Origin: Halorussus sp. MSC15.2
Lineage (GTDB): Archaea; Halobacteriota; Halobacteria; Halobacteriales; Haladaptataceae
Length of the DNA: 64,000 bases
Assembly (NCBI RefSeq): GCF_010747475.1
Contig: NZ_VSLZ01000001.1
Coordinates: 620,001-684,000 of the forward strand
Direction: 5' to 3'
Part shown: positions 1 to 7,991 of the stretch, piece by piece
How the letters are laid out: the number at the start of each line of letters is the position of its first letter
How positions within the stretch are numbered: the stretch's first letter is position 1
Notes under the pieces: generated by a model
What the model was told of the DNA's origin: nothing
Seen by the model: the letters and a program-made list of their open reading frames with translations, nothing else
Databases searched by the model: none
Program-made: the position numbers and the translations under genes

Positions 1-807
1 GGCGAACGCCAGCACCACCGTGAGCGCGTTGAGCCACGAGAAGTTGCCCGTCACCATCAGCCAGCCCTGAAACAGGATGGTCGCCACACCCGCCAGCGCG
101 GCCACCGGTTGAGGCGCGAAGTAGAGGAAGGGGACCGCGAGTTCCACGACGTGATTGACCGCGACCGCGGCGCGGTGGACCGGTCTCGGCAGGTGATGGA
201 CGTACCAACTCGTCGGGTTGGGCATCGGTTGGGTCTCGTAGTGGTACTCCATGCACGTCAGGTCCCGCCAGCACTCGTCGCCCCGGATTTTGATGAGACC
301 CGCGCCGAACATGTTGCGAAAGAGGAGCCACCGCAGGAGCCAGACGACCGGCCACGGCGCGGCGAACTGCCCCGCGCCGAGGAAGACGGCGAGGAACCCG
401 GTCTCCAACAGCATCGACTCCCAGCCGAAGCCGTAGAACACGCGCCCGGCGTTGACGAACGAGAGGTAGAGGAGCCACAGGGTCGTCCAGAGCAGCATCG
501 ACGCCGGGAGGACGTAGGCCCGCGGGAGCCACGAGGGCGCGCCCGCGAGCGCCAGCGCCGAGAGACCGACGCCCGCCCACGCCGCGACACCCATCGCGCG
601 GTCGGAGGGCAGGAGGTAGAAGAGGCTCGGTCGCCGGCGGAACTCGGCGTACTCGACGTACTCCGAGACGGGGAGCAGGCCGTCTTCGCCGACGAGCGCC
701 CGGAACTGGGTGGCGGCCACGAGGAACGCGAGCAGGTAGACGACGGCGAGTCCGCGGTGGACGAGCAACCGGACGAGCCAGTAGCTCTCGGGACCCCAGA
801 GGGCCAT
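1..807 (-). CDS. Lipase maturation factor family membrane protein (C-terminus cut by window edge)
   Basis: The ATG at 807 opens a frame that runs off the left edge, giving 269 codons of the N-terminal part. Several hydrophobic segments alternate with short loops. The stretch around residues 170-215 (RWLLFRNMFGAG, then IRGDECWRDLTCMEYHYET and the tryptophan-rich PNPTSWYVHHLP) is the signature of the LMF1-type DUF1222 family. In animals LMF1 helps lipases fold in the ER. The haloarchaeal members are uncharacterised multi-spanning membrane proteins, so a role in exported-protein maturation is only inferred. The family assignment is confident and the function is not. Confidence 0.8.
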   Translation of the reverse strand, partial: MALWGPESYWLVRLLVHRGLAVVYLLAFLVAATQFRALVGEDGLLPVSEYVEYAEFRRRPSLFYLLPSDRAMGVAAWAGVGLSALALAGAPSWLPRAYVLPASMLLWTTLWLLYLSFVNAGRVFYGFGWESMLLETGFLAVFLGAGQFAAPWPVVWLLRWLLFRNMFGAGLIKIRGDECWRDLTCMEYHYETQPMPNPTSWYVHHLPRPVHRAAVAVNHVVELAVPFLYFAPQPVAALAGVATILFQGWLMVTGNFSWLNALTVVLAFA

Positions 808-956
808 GTGTGTCGTTGTGCGGACGGACGTTCAAAGGAGTACGGGAGGACGGTGACGGAGTAACAGAACGACAGTGGTCGGTGTCCCGTTCGGACGGTC
901 GAGGCTGAACCCCGCGGCGGTCGGGCGTCGGCGTCACCCGTCGGGCGGCGACGCTA

Positions 957-1265
957 CTACCGTTCGGTGACGGTCACAAGTCCGTCGCTGCTGACGGTCA
1001 CTTCGTGGCCGGAGTACGCGAATTCGACCGTGCCCGACCGGGGTTCGTCGGTCGTATCGCGGAAGATTGCGTCGAGCGAGTCGGGGTCTATCGTCCCGTA
1101 GAGCGGTTCGAGCGCCTCGTCGGCGTCGCTCCCCACGGAACTTCGGTCAGAGAACGCCGAGACAGCGGCCACGACCGCCTCCGAAAGCGGCTCGCCGCCG
1201 GACGCTCGGTAGTAGTACGTGTCCTCGGTCTGCCACCCGTCGCTTGCGTTGCTCGCAGATGTCAT
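957..1265 (-). CDS. HalOD1 output domain protein
   Basis: This 102-residue protein shows the HalOD1 pattern: LSEAVVAAVSAFSD, then a central LEPLYGTIDPDSLDAIF segment, and a C-terminal beta hairpin FAYSGHEVTVSSDGLVTV. HalOD1 is a small haloarchaeal domain found alone or at the end of signal-transduction proteins, where it is predicted to act as an output module. Here it stands alone, upstream (in transcription order) of nothing obvious. It lies between an LMF-like gene and a Bat-type regulator on the same strand. Family membership is clear and the molecular function is unknown. Confidence 0.8.
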   Translation of the reverse strand: MTSASNASDGWQTEDTYYYRASGGEPLSEAVVAAVSAFSDRSSVGSDADEALEPLYGTIDPDSLDAIFRDTTDEPRSGTVEFAYSGHEVTVSSDGLVTVTER

Positions 1266-1320
1266 AGTATAGCCTACGGTACCGACGGCCGAACACCGCG
1301 GGGTTCACCCAGTCATCGAT

Positions 1321-1989
1321 TTAAGTAGTCGTCTGCAGGGCGAGGGTGTTCCGGAGGAGGTTGCGCTGGCCGCGCCGGAGTCGCCTCGACAGCGCCGTGG
1401 TCGAGACGCCCATCTCGTCGGCTATCGCCGCCATCTTCGTCTCGCGCGGCACGTCGAAGTAGCCCGCCTCCAGCGCGCGCAACAGCGCCTCGCGCTGGGG
1501 TTCCGTGACGCCGTACCGGCTCTCGACGCCCCCGTCGTTCGCGACCGACTCCTCGTCGTAGAGCTGTTCGAGGTGGAACTCCATGTCGCGTTCGCGGCAG
1601 GCGTCGCGGAGCGCGGCCAGCGCCTCGCGAGAGGGAAACCGAGCGAGGAGGCGCAGCCTCTCGGCCGTCATCGTGAGGTCGAGAATCGTGATGTCCTGCT
1701 CGACGACTATCGGGTGGAGCGCTCGGGGGTTGGTGTTTCCGGCGAGCGTGACGCCATAGAGGCGTCGGTCCGGCAGTTCGGTCAGGAGTTCGTAGCCCGC
1801 CACGTCCGGGTCGTCGGCGAGCGCGGCCTCGTACGCCTCGAAGTCGTCGCCGGACGCCCAGAAGATGACCCGCCACTCGCTGTCGTGGTCCGAGCGAATG
1901 TCTTCGAGTCGTAGTATCATGTCCGGGACGGCCTGAAGTGCCCCCTGTCCGGGCTGGGAGTCGGTCTCGACCCTGCCGATGAGAGCCAT
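1321..1989 (-). CDS. Bat-type helix-turn-helix transcriptional regulator
   Basis: 222 residues from the ATG at 1989. An in-frame start 54 nt upstream exists, but family members begin close to this Met. The N-terminal ~150 residues form the bacterio-opsin-activator sensor-like domain (VIFWASGDDFEAYEAALADDP resembles its paralogues here). The C-terminus (about 165-215) is the HTH_10 DNA-binding domain, with VTEPQREALLRALEAGYFDVPRET followed by a recognition helix GVSTTALSRRLRRGQRNLL. Such proteins regulate haloarchaeal stress and metabolic genes; the target is unknown. Two paralogues lie at 22718-24154. Confidence 0.88.
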   Translation of the reverse strand: MALIGRVETDSQPGQGALQAVPDMILRLEDIRSDHDSEWRVIFWASGDDFEAYEAALADDPDVAGYELLTELPDRRLYGVTLAGNTNPRALHPIVVEQDITILDLTMTAERLRLLARFPSREALAALRDACRERDMEFHLEQLYDEESVANDGGVESRYGVTEPQREALLRALEAGYFDVPRETKMAAIADEMGVSTTALSRRLRRGQRNLLRNTLALQTTT

Positions 1990-2084
1990 TACCGTTCGTA
2001 GTGGTCGCAGTGGGGTGAGTATTTCGCCGGAGAGAACGCCCACGAGTATACGACTGTTCCGACTGTTCGGTCAGTGCGACGCGT

Positions 2085-2414
2085 CTAGCTGTATTCGCGC
2101 CAGCGGTGGCCGCACTCCTGACACTTGAAGAAGCGCGTCGGCGGTTCGTCGGCCGACCCGGTCTGCTTGATGGTGTACCACGCCTTCCCGTGGCCGCACT
2201 CGTCGCAAATCACGTCGTCGGCGGTGGGCTTGCCCTCGAAGTTGGCGTCCTCGGAGGTCTCTATCACCTCGGAGTCGCCCTGTTCCTCGGTCGAGACGAA
2301 CTCCGCGGCCTTCTCCTCGTCCTTGTCGGTGGTGTCCTGACAGTCGTCGTTCGTACAGACCATCTTGGACCCCATGGACTTCATCATGGAACCGCACTCG
2401 TCGCAGAATTGCAT
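2085..2414 (-). CDS. tfs: Transcription factor S (TFS), archaeal transcript cleavage factor
   Basis: 109 residues starting MQFCDECGSMM at the ATG ending at 2414. It has two zinc ribbons: an N-terminal one with CDEC and CTNDDC cysteines like RNA polymerase subunit RPB9, and a C-terminal TFIIS-like one with CDECGHG and CQECGHRW. Between them is the acidic tip (SADEPPTRFFKC), whose Asp-Glu pair reaches into the polymerase active site to promote cleavage of backtracked RNA. The linker of ~40 residues is acidic, as expected for halophiles. Length and motifs match the family well. It acts in rescue and proofreading of RNA polymerase. Confidence 0.95.
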   Translation of the reverse strand: MQFCDECGSMMKSMGSKMVCTNDDCQDTTDKDEEKAAEFVSTEEQGDSEVIETSEDANFEGKPTADDVICDECGHGKAWYTIKQTGSADEPPTRFFKCQECGHRWREYS

Positions 2415-2507
2415 GGCCGAGTGTAACGGTCGGTTCCTGATAAGCGCCACGCTCGGGCGCTCTCCGGAACGCTGGGCTGCTCGTGGGCCGCATCAGCCGT
2501 GACCTCG

Positions 2508-3038
2508 TCACGCGATGCCGACCAGACGCAGGCCGGTCTCCACGGCTATCGCCACGAGTGCCCCGAACGCCACCGCGCCCGTCGCGGAGTAGAGCGTGAA
2601 CTTCCAGCGTGCCATCCCCGCGAGACCCGCGGGGACCGAGACCACCGAACGTAGAATCGGGAGCAAGCGACCCCAGAGGACCGAACTCTCGCCCCACCGC
2701 CTGAACCACGCGGTCGCGCGCTCCAGTCGGTCCTCCGAGACGCGGAACCGGCCGCCGCGGCCCGACAGCGCAGAGCGCCCGCGCTCGCCGAAGACGTGGA
2801 ACGCGAACAGACTCCCCGCCGTCGTGCCGACGCCGACCGACGCGACGAACAGCGCGCCCGTCGCGGGACCGCCGACGAGGAGCGCCGCCGCGCCCGGCAC
2901 GACCACCTCGCTCGGCAGGAGCGGAAACAGCAGCGACGCCTCCAGAAAGGTGAACAGCGCCACCGCGAGGTAGCCGTACTGCTCGACCAGATTCAGCGCC
3001 ACCTCGCCGAGGGTCTGGAACACGGTGGGAGTTGGCAC
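2508..3038 (-). CDS. DedA/SNARE-associated (VTT domain) membrane protein
   Basis: About 176 residues if the GTG at 3038 is the start (another GTG lies at 3023; no ATG fits). The sequence has the VTT/DedA layout: an amphipathic N-terminus, FLEASLLFPLLPSEVVVPGAAALL with the conserved re-entrant P-S/T-E motif, then GRGRSALSGRGGRF and RRWGESSVLWGRLLPILRSVVSVPAGLAGM with the characteristic arginine-proline motif. A hydrophobic C-terminal helix ends it. DedA proteins are integral membrane proteins tied to lipid flipping and membrane homeostasis in bacteria. The role in archaea is inferred from the family. Confidence 0.85.
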   Translation of the reverse strand: MPTPTVFQTLGEVALNLVEQYGYLAVALFTFLEASLLFPLLPSEVVVPGAAALLVGGPATGALFVASVGVGTTAGSLFAFHVFGERGRSALSGRGGRFRVSEDRLERATAWFRRWGESSVLWGRLLPILRSVVSVPAGLAGMARWKFTLYSATGAVAFGALVAIAVETGLRLVGIA

Positions 3039-3063
3039 TCGGTCGGGATAATCCGGTCGGCCG

Positions 3064-3702
3064 TCACTCCTCGCCGTTCGCGTTCCCGGCGGTGATGTCG
3101 CCGATGTCCTCCTCGCCCTCCACCACCATCGGGCAGTCGGCCACCCGGAAGTGCTCGGTGTCGGGCATCGCCAGAATCTCGGTCCCATCGTGTGTGCAGG
3201 CGAGTTCCGGCGGGTCGCCGAAGTGCGGACAGCCGTGACACGTCGCCTTGGGAATCGTCCGTACGTCGCGGTCGTCCGCCGGTTCGGCCGGGTCGGCGGC
3301 GTCGGACGGGACCGCCACCGCCGGCCCGTCGGTCTCGCCTTCGGCCAATCGGTCCCAGAGTTCCTCGCCGTCCAGCGCCCCGACCTCGACCGACTCGAAG
3401 GCGTCGGTCTCGTCCGTACCCTCGCGCCGTCGCTCGTCCACCTCGGAGGCCACGTCGGCGAGCGGGCCGTCCCTGTCGGCACCGTCCGCCTGCTCGCCCG
3501 AGTCGGTCGAGGCGCTGTCGGTTGGGAGGCGGTCGTTCGAGGGACTGTCCCCCGAACGGTGACCGGACGAACGCCGGTTCCCGGTGCGCTTCCGGACCTC
3601 CGCGGCGAGGTCGCCGAGCGGTTCGTCGGGACGGTCGCGCTCGTCCCGGTCACGGTGCTCGTTGCCCTCAGCCTCGTCGCTCTGGTCCTCGTCGTCGCTC
3701 AT
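3064..3702 (-). CDS. Acidic haloarchaeal protein with C-terminal Cys/His cluster (unknown function)
   Basis: 212 residues from the ATG at 3702, whose ATGA overlaps the stop of the upstream gene, so the two are cotranslated. Residues 1 to ~150 are low-complexity, rich in Asp, Glu, Arg and Ser, and look disordered. The last 55 residues hold the only compact part: TCHGCPHF, then ACTHDGTEILAMPDTEHF and DCPMVVEGEED. The pattern CxxC, C-x-H and a final Cys suggests one metal site (zinc or Fe-S). I do not recognise a named family. Its coupling to the zinc-ribbon coiled-coil protein suggests a shared function. Confidence 0.75.
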   Translation of the reverse strand: MSDDEDQSDEAEGNEHRDRDERDRPDEPLGDLAAEVRKRTGNRRSSGHRSGDSPSNDRLPTDSASTDSGEQADGADRDGPLADVASEVDERRREGTDETDAFESVEVGALDGEELWDRLAEGETDGPAVAVPSDAADPAEPADDRDVRTIPKATCHGCPHFGDPPELACTHDGTEILAMPDTEHFRVADCPMVVEGEEDIGDITAGNANGEE

Positions 3703-4604
3703 TCGTCGCCGCCCTCCCCGAGGATGTCGTCGAGTCCGTCGCCGACCTCCGGGCCGTCGGCGTCCGTCACGCTGCCGAGGTCCCAGTCGGCGCGCTCGCC
3801 CTCCAGCGCGGGCGGGTCGCCCACCACGAGTTTGGCCGACCCGAACAGCCCCTGCTTGGGTTCCACGTCGTTGAAGGTGCTGGCACAGTGGGGGCACTTA
3901 GGTTCGGCCAGCAGACCGACGTGGACCGTCTCCTTGCAGTGACCGCACTTCGCGCTCTCGACGCCCCGGCGGTTGGCGAGGTGGGCGAGTTCGTCGGCCG
4001 CCGCCCGCGCGGCGTGACGCGCGGTCAGCGTCTTGGTCTGGTCGCGCAACTCGACGGTCACCTCCGCCAGCGTCGCGAGTTTGGTTTCGATGTCGTCGGT
4101 CGCGTCGGTCAGGTACTCCAGCACGTCCTCGTAGTTCTCGAACCCGGTCTCGACCTGCTCGTCGAGGTCCCGGACCGTCTCGGACAGCGCGTCGAGTTCG
4201 TCGGCGAGGCGGTCGGCCCGGTCGGCCACCGCCTCGGTCCGCTCGCGGAGGTCGGCGTGGTCGTGGTCGGCGGGGGCCTTCCCGTCGGTCTCGCGTTTGA
4301 CCTGTACCACCCGCTCGCGGACGTCCTGAATCTTCTGGTCGAAGTCGCTCTCGGCGTCGGCGAGGTCGCTCTCCACCTCGGCCAGTTGGGTCTCGAACTC
4401 CTCTTTGGTGGCCGAGAGACGTTCGCCGAACTCCCGGCGGAGCGCGGCGAACGCCTCGCCGTCGTCGCCCTCGGCGTCGCCGTCGCGGAGGCGCGCGAGC
4501 AGTTCCGTTCGGCTCACGCCCAACTCCTCGGCCTTCCGGTCGAGCCACCCCTCCAGCGAATCGTCGGGCGCATCCGACGACTCGCTGACATCTTCGCCAG
4601 CCAT
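3699..4604 (-). CDS. Coiled-coil protein with N-terminal ribbon-helix-helix-like segment and C-terminal zinc ribbon
   Basis: 301 residues. The N-terminal LEGWLDRKAEELGVSRTELLARL resembles a CopG/ribbon-helix-helix or similar short DNA-binding helix pair. Residues ~55-205 are predicted coiled coil (repeated DLADAESDFDQKI, DRADRLADELDALSETV heptads). A zinc ribbon follows (KCGHCKETVHVGLL and KCPHCASTF), then an acidic tail. Haloarchaeal relatives are often labelled CopG-like, but the function is untested. The four-base overlap (ATGA, 3699-3702) with the next gene defines an operon. A chromatin or scaffold role is possible but is speculation. Confidence 0.78.
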   Translation of the reverse strand: MAGEDVSESSDAPDDSLEGWLDRKAEELGVSRTELLARLRDGDAEGDDGEAFAALRREFGERLSATKEEFETQLAEVESDLADAESDFDQKIQDVRERVVQVKRETDGKAPADHDHADLRERTEAVADRADRLADELDALSETVRDLDEQVETGFENYEDVLEYLTDATDDIETKLATLAEVTVELRDQTKTLTARHAARAAADELAHLANRRGVESAKCGHCKETVHVGLLAEPKCPHCASTFNDVEPKQGLFGSAKLVVGDPPALEGERADWDLGSVTDADGPEVGDGLDDILGEGGDE

Positions 4605-4713
4605 TCGGTTTCAGTTATCACAGCCCCGACTTAATGGTTGGCCTCTTTCGGAACCCGTGCGGTCGGCTATCGACACGATTTTTCACCGTGCGGCCTGACT
4701 GCCGATAGACGAC

Positions 4714-5490
4714 ATGTCCGCGGACGACCACACATCCGACGACGAATCCGCGCTTACCGACGATTCCACCTCGGGCGACTCCACGTCCGGCGACCGAGTC
4801 GCCGACGACCGAACGTCCGGCGACGTGGATGCAGTCCTCTTCGACCTCGACGGGACGCTGGTGGAGTACGAGCGCTCGACCGAGCGACTGCTCGAACTCG
4901 CCTTCGAGTCCGCGGGCGTCGAACCGTTCTTCGACGTGACCGAGTACTTCGACCGATTCGGCGACCACGTCACGCCCGGCGTCTCCATCGCCGAGGGTCG
5001 GGCGAACTGCTTCGCGGAAATCGCCGAGGGTCACGGGCGCGACCCCGACCTCGGCCGCCGGGTCGCCGACGCCTTCGCCGCAGAGCGCGACCAGTCGCGG
5101 GTCGAGTGCCTGCCGGGCGCGGTCGAAGTCGTGGACGCGCTGGCCGACGACCACGCGCTCGGCGTCGTGACCAACGGTCCGCCGGAGATGCAGACCACGA
5201 AACTGGAGGCCGCCGGACTGGCCGACCGCTTCGAGACGGTGGTGTTCGCGGGCCACGACGCCGCCGCGAAACCCGACCCCGAACCCTTCGAGGTCGCGCT
5301 GACGGAGTTGGACTCCTCGGCGGACCGCGCGGTCCACGTCGGCAACTCCCTATCGTCGGACGTGGCCGGGGCGCACGCGGCGGGACTGCAGTCGGTCTGG
5401 GTGCCCGCCGAGGCGGACGCGGAACCGGACCCCGAACCGCACTACTCGCTACCGTCGCTCGCGGAACTCCGAGAGGTGCCGTGGCGGTAG
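4714..5490 (+). CDS. HAD superfamily hydrolase
   Basis: 258 residues with the four HAD motifs: I FDLDGT at residues 43-48 (nucleophile Asp44), II VVTNGP, III the lysine in AAKPDPEPFE, IV VGNSLSSDVAGAHAAG. A helical cap lies between motifs I and II, as in phosphoglycolate phosphatase-type and haloacid dehalogenase-type enzymes. The first ~37 residues are an acidic Ser/Thr/Asp-rich tail with TSGDSTSGD repeats, unusual for the family. The true start could be later, but no better in-frame Met precedes VDAVLFDLD. Substrate unknown, probably a small phosphorylated metabolite. A second HAD gene is at 36987. Confidence 0.88.
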   Translation: MSADDHTSDDESALTDDSTSGDSTSGDRVADDRTSGDVDAVLFDLDGTLVEYERSTERLLELAFESAGVEPFFDVTEYFDRFGDHVTPGVSIAEGRANCFAEIAEGHGRDPDLGRRVADAFAAERDQSRVECLPGAVEVVDALADDHALGVVTNGPPEMQTTKLEAAGLADRFETVVFAGHDAAAKPDPEPFEVALTELDSSADRAVHVGNSLSSDVAGAHAAGLQSVWVPAEADAEPDPEPHYSLPSLAELREVPWR

Positions 5491-5847
5491 TTACTCCGGG
5501 AAAACGTCGAACAGGAGGCCCAGAATCATCGCCGCACCTGCGACCATCGACAGCAGGTGGAATCGGTCGCCGGACGTGAGGTACTGGGCCAGACTGAAGA
5601 CGACCAGTCCGCCGAAGAAGGCGGCCTGCCAGCGCCGGGTGGCTGTCGCGCCGCGGAGGACACCGACTGCGAGCGTCCCGGTGACGTAGAGCGAGGCCAC
5701 GCTGGTCAGCAGTGAATCGGTAGCGAAGTCTCCGGCCAGAACCTGCGAGACCGCGGCCGCCAGCGCGACCAGAAAGAGCAGGCTCACGAGGACTTTCGAG
5801 AGCGTCGTCACGTCGAACTGCGCTCGTCCGGGAGGGCGTCGAACCAT
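5491..5847 (-). CDS. Small four-helix membrane protein, paralogue of the next gene
   Basis: 118 residues from the ATG at 5847. Four hydrophobic helices are visible: VLVSLLFLVALAAAVS, LTSVASLYVTGTLAVGVL, WQAAFFGGLVVFSLAQYL and LLSMVAGAAMILGLLFDV. It aligns along its length with the protein encoded at 5894-6214 (shared pattern YxTGxLxxGVLRxATxxRxWQxAFFGG), so the two arose by tandem duplication. I do not recognise a named family. The 46-bp spacing and common strand suggest coexpression. Confidence 0.75.
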   Translation of the reverse strand: MVRRPPGRAQFDVTTLSKVLVSLLFLVALAAAVSQVLAGDFATDSLLTSVASLYVTGTLAVGVLRGATATRRWQAAFFGGLVVFSLAQYLTSGDRFHLLSMVAGAAMILGLLFDVFPE

Positions 5848-5893
5848 GTCGGAGTGTGAGAACGCTGACGTGAAAAGCGTCGGTGTCTCAGTG

Positions 5894-6214
5894 TTATCGG
5901 AGGTCACGCAGGTTCGCGGCGACCATCGCGACTCCGACCACCGCGAGCAACAGCGAGAACAGGTCGCTCGTCGTCGCGTACTCGTAGCCGCCCCAGACCG
6001 CGACGCCGCCGAAGAACGCGAGTTGCCAGCCCCGCGCGTTCGTCGCGTCCCGGAGGACGCCCGCGAGCAGGAGTCCCGTGAGGTAGACCCCGAACAGCGC
6101 CGAGACGACTCCGTCGCCGCTCCGGACCGCGACGACGAGACCGATTGCACTCAGGACGAACAGGACGCCGGCGAGAAGTACCGTGGCCAGTTCGACGGCG
6201 CGGTCTCGGTCCAC
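5894..6214 (-). CDS. Small four-helix membrane protein, tandem paralogue
   Basis: 106 residues with four hydrophobic helices (VELATVLLAGVLFVLSAIGL, VVSALFGVYLTGLLLAGVL, WQLAFFGGVAVWGGYEYA, LLLAVVGVAMVAANL). It shares the GVLRDATNARGWQLAFFGG core with the 5491-5847 protein. It follows the GTPBP1-like gene by only 3 bp, so it is probably in that transcript. No catalytic residues are evident. Function unknown. Confidence 0.75.
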   Translation of the reverse strand: MDRDRAVELATVLLAGVLFVLSAIGLVVAVRSGDGVVSALFGVYLTGLLLAGVLRDATNARGWQLAFFGGVAVWGGYEYATTSDLFSLLLAVVGVAMVAANLRDLR

Positions 6215-6217
6215 GGG

Positions 6218-7903
6218 TCAGTCGTCGGACCCGGAGTCGTCGCCCGGATTTAGTCCCGTCACGGTGCCGACGCCCTTGCTCTGGCCCTCGCGGAAGACGA
6301 ATCGCTGGCCCTCCTCGACGAGGTAGGGTCGGAACTTGAACCGGACCGTGGTAGCGCCCGAGTCGCCCGGCAGGAGTTGGCCGCCCTTGGGGTGGAACTC
6401 CGCGGCCTCGCTGATGGTTTCGAGGTGGACGACGGGTTCGTAGCCGTCGCCGATGCGAGTTGGGTGGTTCAGCACCACGACCTCGGCCTCGAACTCCCGG
6501 ACCGGTTCGGGGTCGGCGTCCGCGGGGAGCAGGACCATCCCGCGCTCCACGTCGGCCTCGCGGACGCCCTTCAGCGCGATGCCGACGATGCGGCCCGCCT
6601 TGGCCTTGTCCACCCGGTGGTAGTGCATCTCGATGGACCGGACCTCGACCTCGCGGAACGCACCGTCGGCCATCGGGCCGAGCAGGAGTTCGTCGCCCGC
6701 CTCGACCTCGCCCGACATGATAGTCCCGGAGGCCACCGCGCCGACGCCGGTCACCGAGTAGGTCCGGTCGATGTACATCCGGAAGTCGCCCGAGTCGGCG
6801 GTGGTCTTCGGGAGGCGTTCGAACAGTTCGTCGAGCGCGTCCAGTCCCTCCATCGTGACCGCGCTGGTCGTGATGACCGGCACGACGTTCTCGTCTATCT
6901 CCTCGACGGCGGCGTCCACGCCGTGGCGCTCGACGCGGAGCGGCGTCTTGTCCACGTCGCGGAGGAGGCGCTCGACTTCGCGCTCGACCTCCGCCACGCG
7001 CTCGTCGTCCACGATATCGGCCTTCGTGATGGCCACCATGGTCGGGAGTTCGGTGGCGAGCAGGACGCCGAGGTGTTCGCGGGTCGTCTTGGTCGGCCCG
7101 TCGTCGGCGGCGACGGTCAGCAGGCCGTAGTCGAGTTTCTGACCCACGAGTCCGCGAATCGTGGTCCGGAGCCACGGTTCGTGGCCCACGGTATCCACGA
7201 ACGAGACTAATCGGTCGCTCTCCTCGACCACGCGAGCGCGGTCGGACTTCCGGTGGGGGTTGTCCATCCGGACCGGCCCCTCGCCGTCGAAACCGTAGAC
7301 GCCGTAGGAGAGGTCGGCCGACAGGCCGCGCTCGACTTCGTGCGGTTGCACGTCGAGGTAGCCCCGCGTGCCACCCTCGCCGTCGTCGGACTGCCCGGTC
7401 ACGAGCGTGCCGACGAGCGTCGATTTGCCGTGGTCCACGTGGCCCGCCGTCCCGACCACGATGTGTTCGCTGTCGGTGTCGAGCATCGCGCCCTCGCGGA
7501 CGGTGGCGACGCCGACCAGTCCGTCGGCGTCGTGGCCCTCGCTGCGGTTGCTCACGAACAGTTCGTCGCGCTCGGTCGCGGACCCGTCGTCGGCGATGCC
7601 CCACGTCTGGACGTCCTCGATGTGCGCGCCCGCCTCCTCGGCGAGCAGGCTCAGCACGTCCATCGACTCCGAGAAGTCCTCGTGGCTGATTCCGGCGATG
7701 CCGCCGTCGTCGGTCACGCCAACGACGTACGTGGCCTCGCCGTCGCCGGACAGCACTCGATGTCGGAGTTGGGCCGCGAGACTCTCCATCCGACCCTCGG
7801 CGAGGTGGAGTTCCTTGGTGAGTCGCTCTTTGAACTCGACGCTGCCGCCCTCCTGTTCGCCGCGTTCGAGGGCGCTTTGCAATACGGCCCGGTTAGGGCA
7901 CAT
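6218..7903 (-). CDS. GTPBP1-like translational GTPase (EF-Tu superfamily)
   Basis: 561 residues. The first ~145 residues are a family-specific N-terminal domain. The G domain follows with G1 GHVDHGKS (154-161), G3 DTVGHE (237-242) and G4 TKAD (293-296). EF-Tu-like beta barrels II and III make up the rest (MYIDRTYSVTGVGAVASGTIMSGEV is typical of barrel II). The archaeal proteins of this type resemble eukaryotic GTPBP1/2, which have been linked to ribosome rescue and mRNA turnover. The archaeal role is inferred. An upstream promoter should lie in 7904-7991. Two small membrane proteins follow in the same direction. Confidence 0.9.
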   Translation of the reverse strand: MCPNRAVLQSALERGEQEGGSVEFKERLTKELHLAEGRMESLAAQLRHRVLSGDGEATYVVGVTDDGGIAGISHEDFSESMDVLSLLAEEAGAHIEDVQTWGIADDGSATERDELFVSNRSEGHDADGLVGVATVREGAMLDTDSEHIVVGTAGHVDHGKSTLVGTLVTGQSDDGEGGTRGYLDVQPHEVERGLSADLSYGVYGFDGEGPVRMDNPHRKSDRARVVEESDRLVSFVDTVGHEPWLRTTIRGLVGQKLDYGLLTVAADDGPTKTTREHLGVLLATELPTMVAITKADIVDDERVAEVEREVERLLRDVDKTPLRVERHGVDAAVEEIDENVVPVITTSAVTMEGLDALDELFERLPKTTADSGDFRMYIDRTYSVTGVGAVASGTIMSGEVEAGDELLLGPMADGAFREVEVRSIEMHYHRVDKAKAGRIVGIALKGVREADVERGMVLLPADADPEPVREFEAEVVVLNHPTRIGDGYEPVVHLETISEAAEFHPKGGQLLPGDSGATTVRFKFRPYLVEEGQRFVFREGQSKGVGTVTGLNPGDDSGSDD

Positions 7904-7991
7904 ACGACCGGATTAGGGCGGCGACATGAAAAGCTTGCCGCCCAATAGCGCGTTAACTGGTCGCAAACAGGGTCTCCTGCGGTTCTGCGGA

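Noticed and set aside
109-864. Arg/Glu-rich plus-strand open frame opposite the LMF-like gene
   Set aside because: Composition of an antisense shadow and no start in promoter context.
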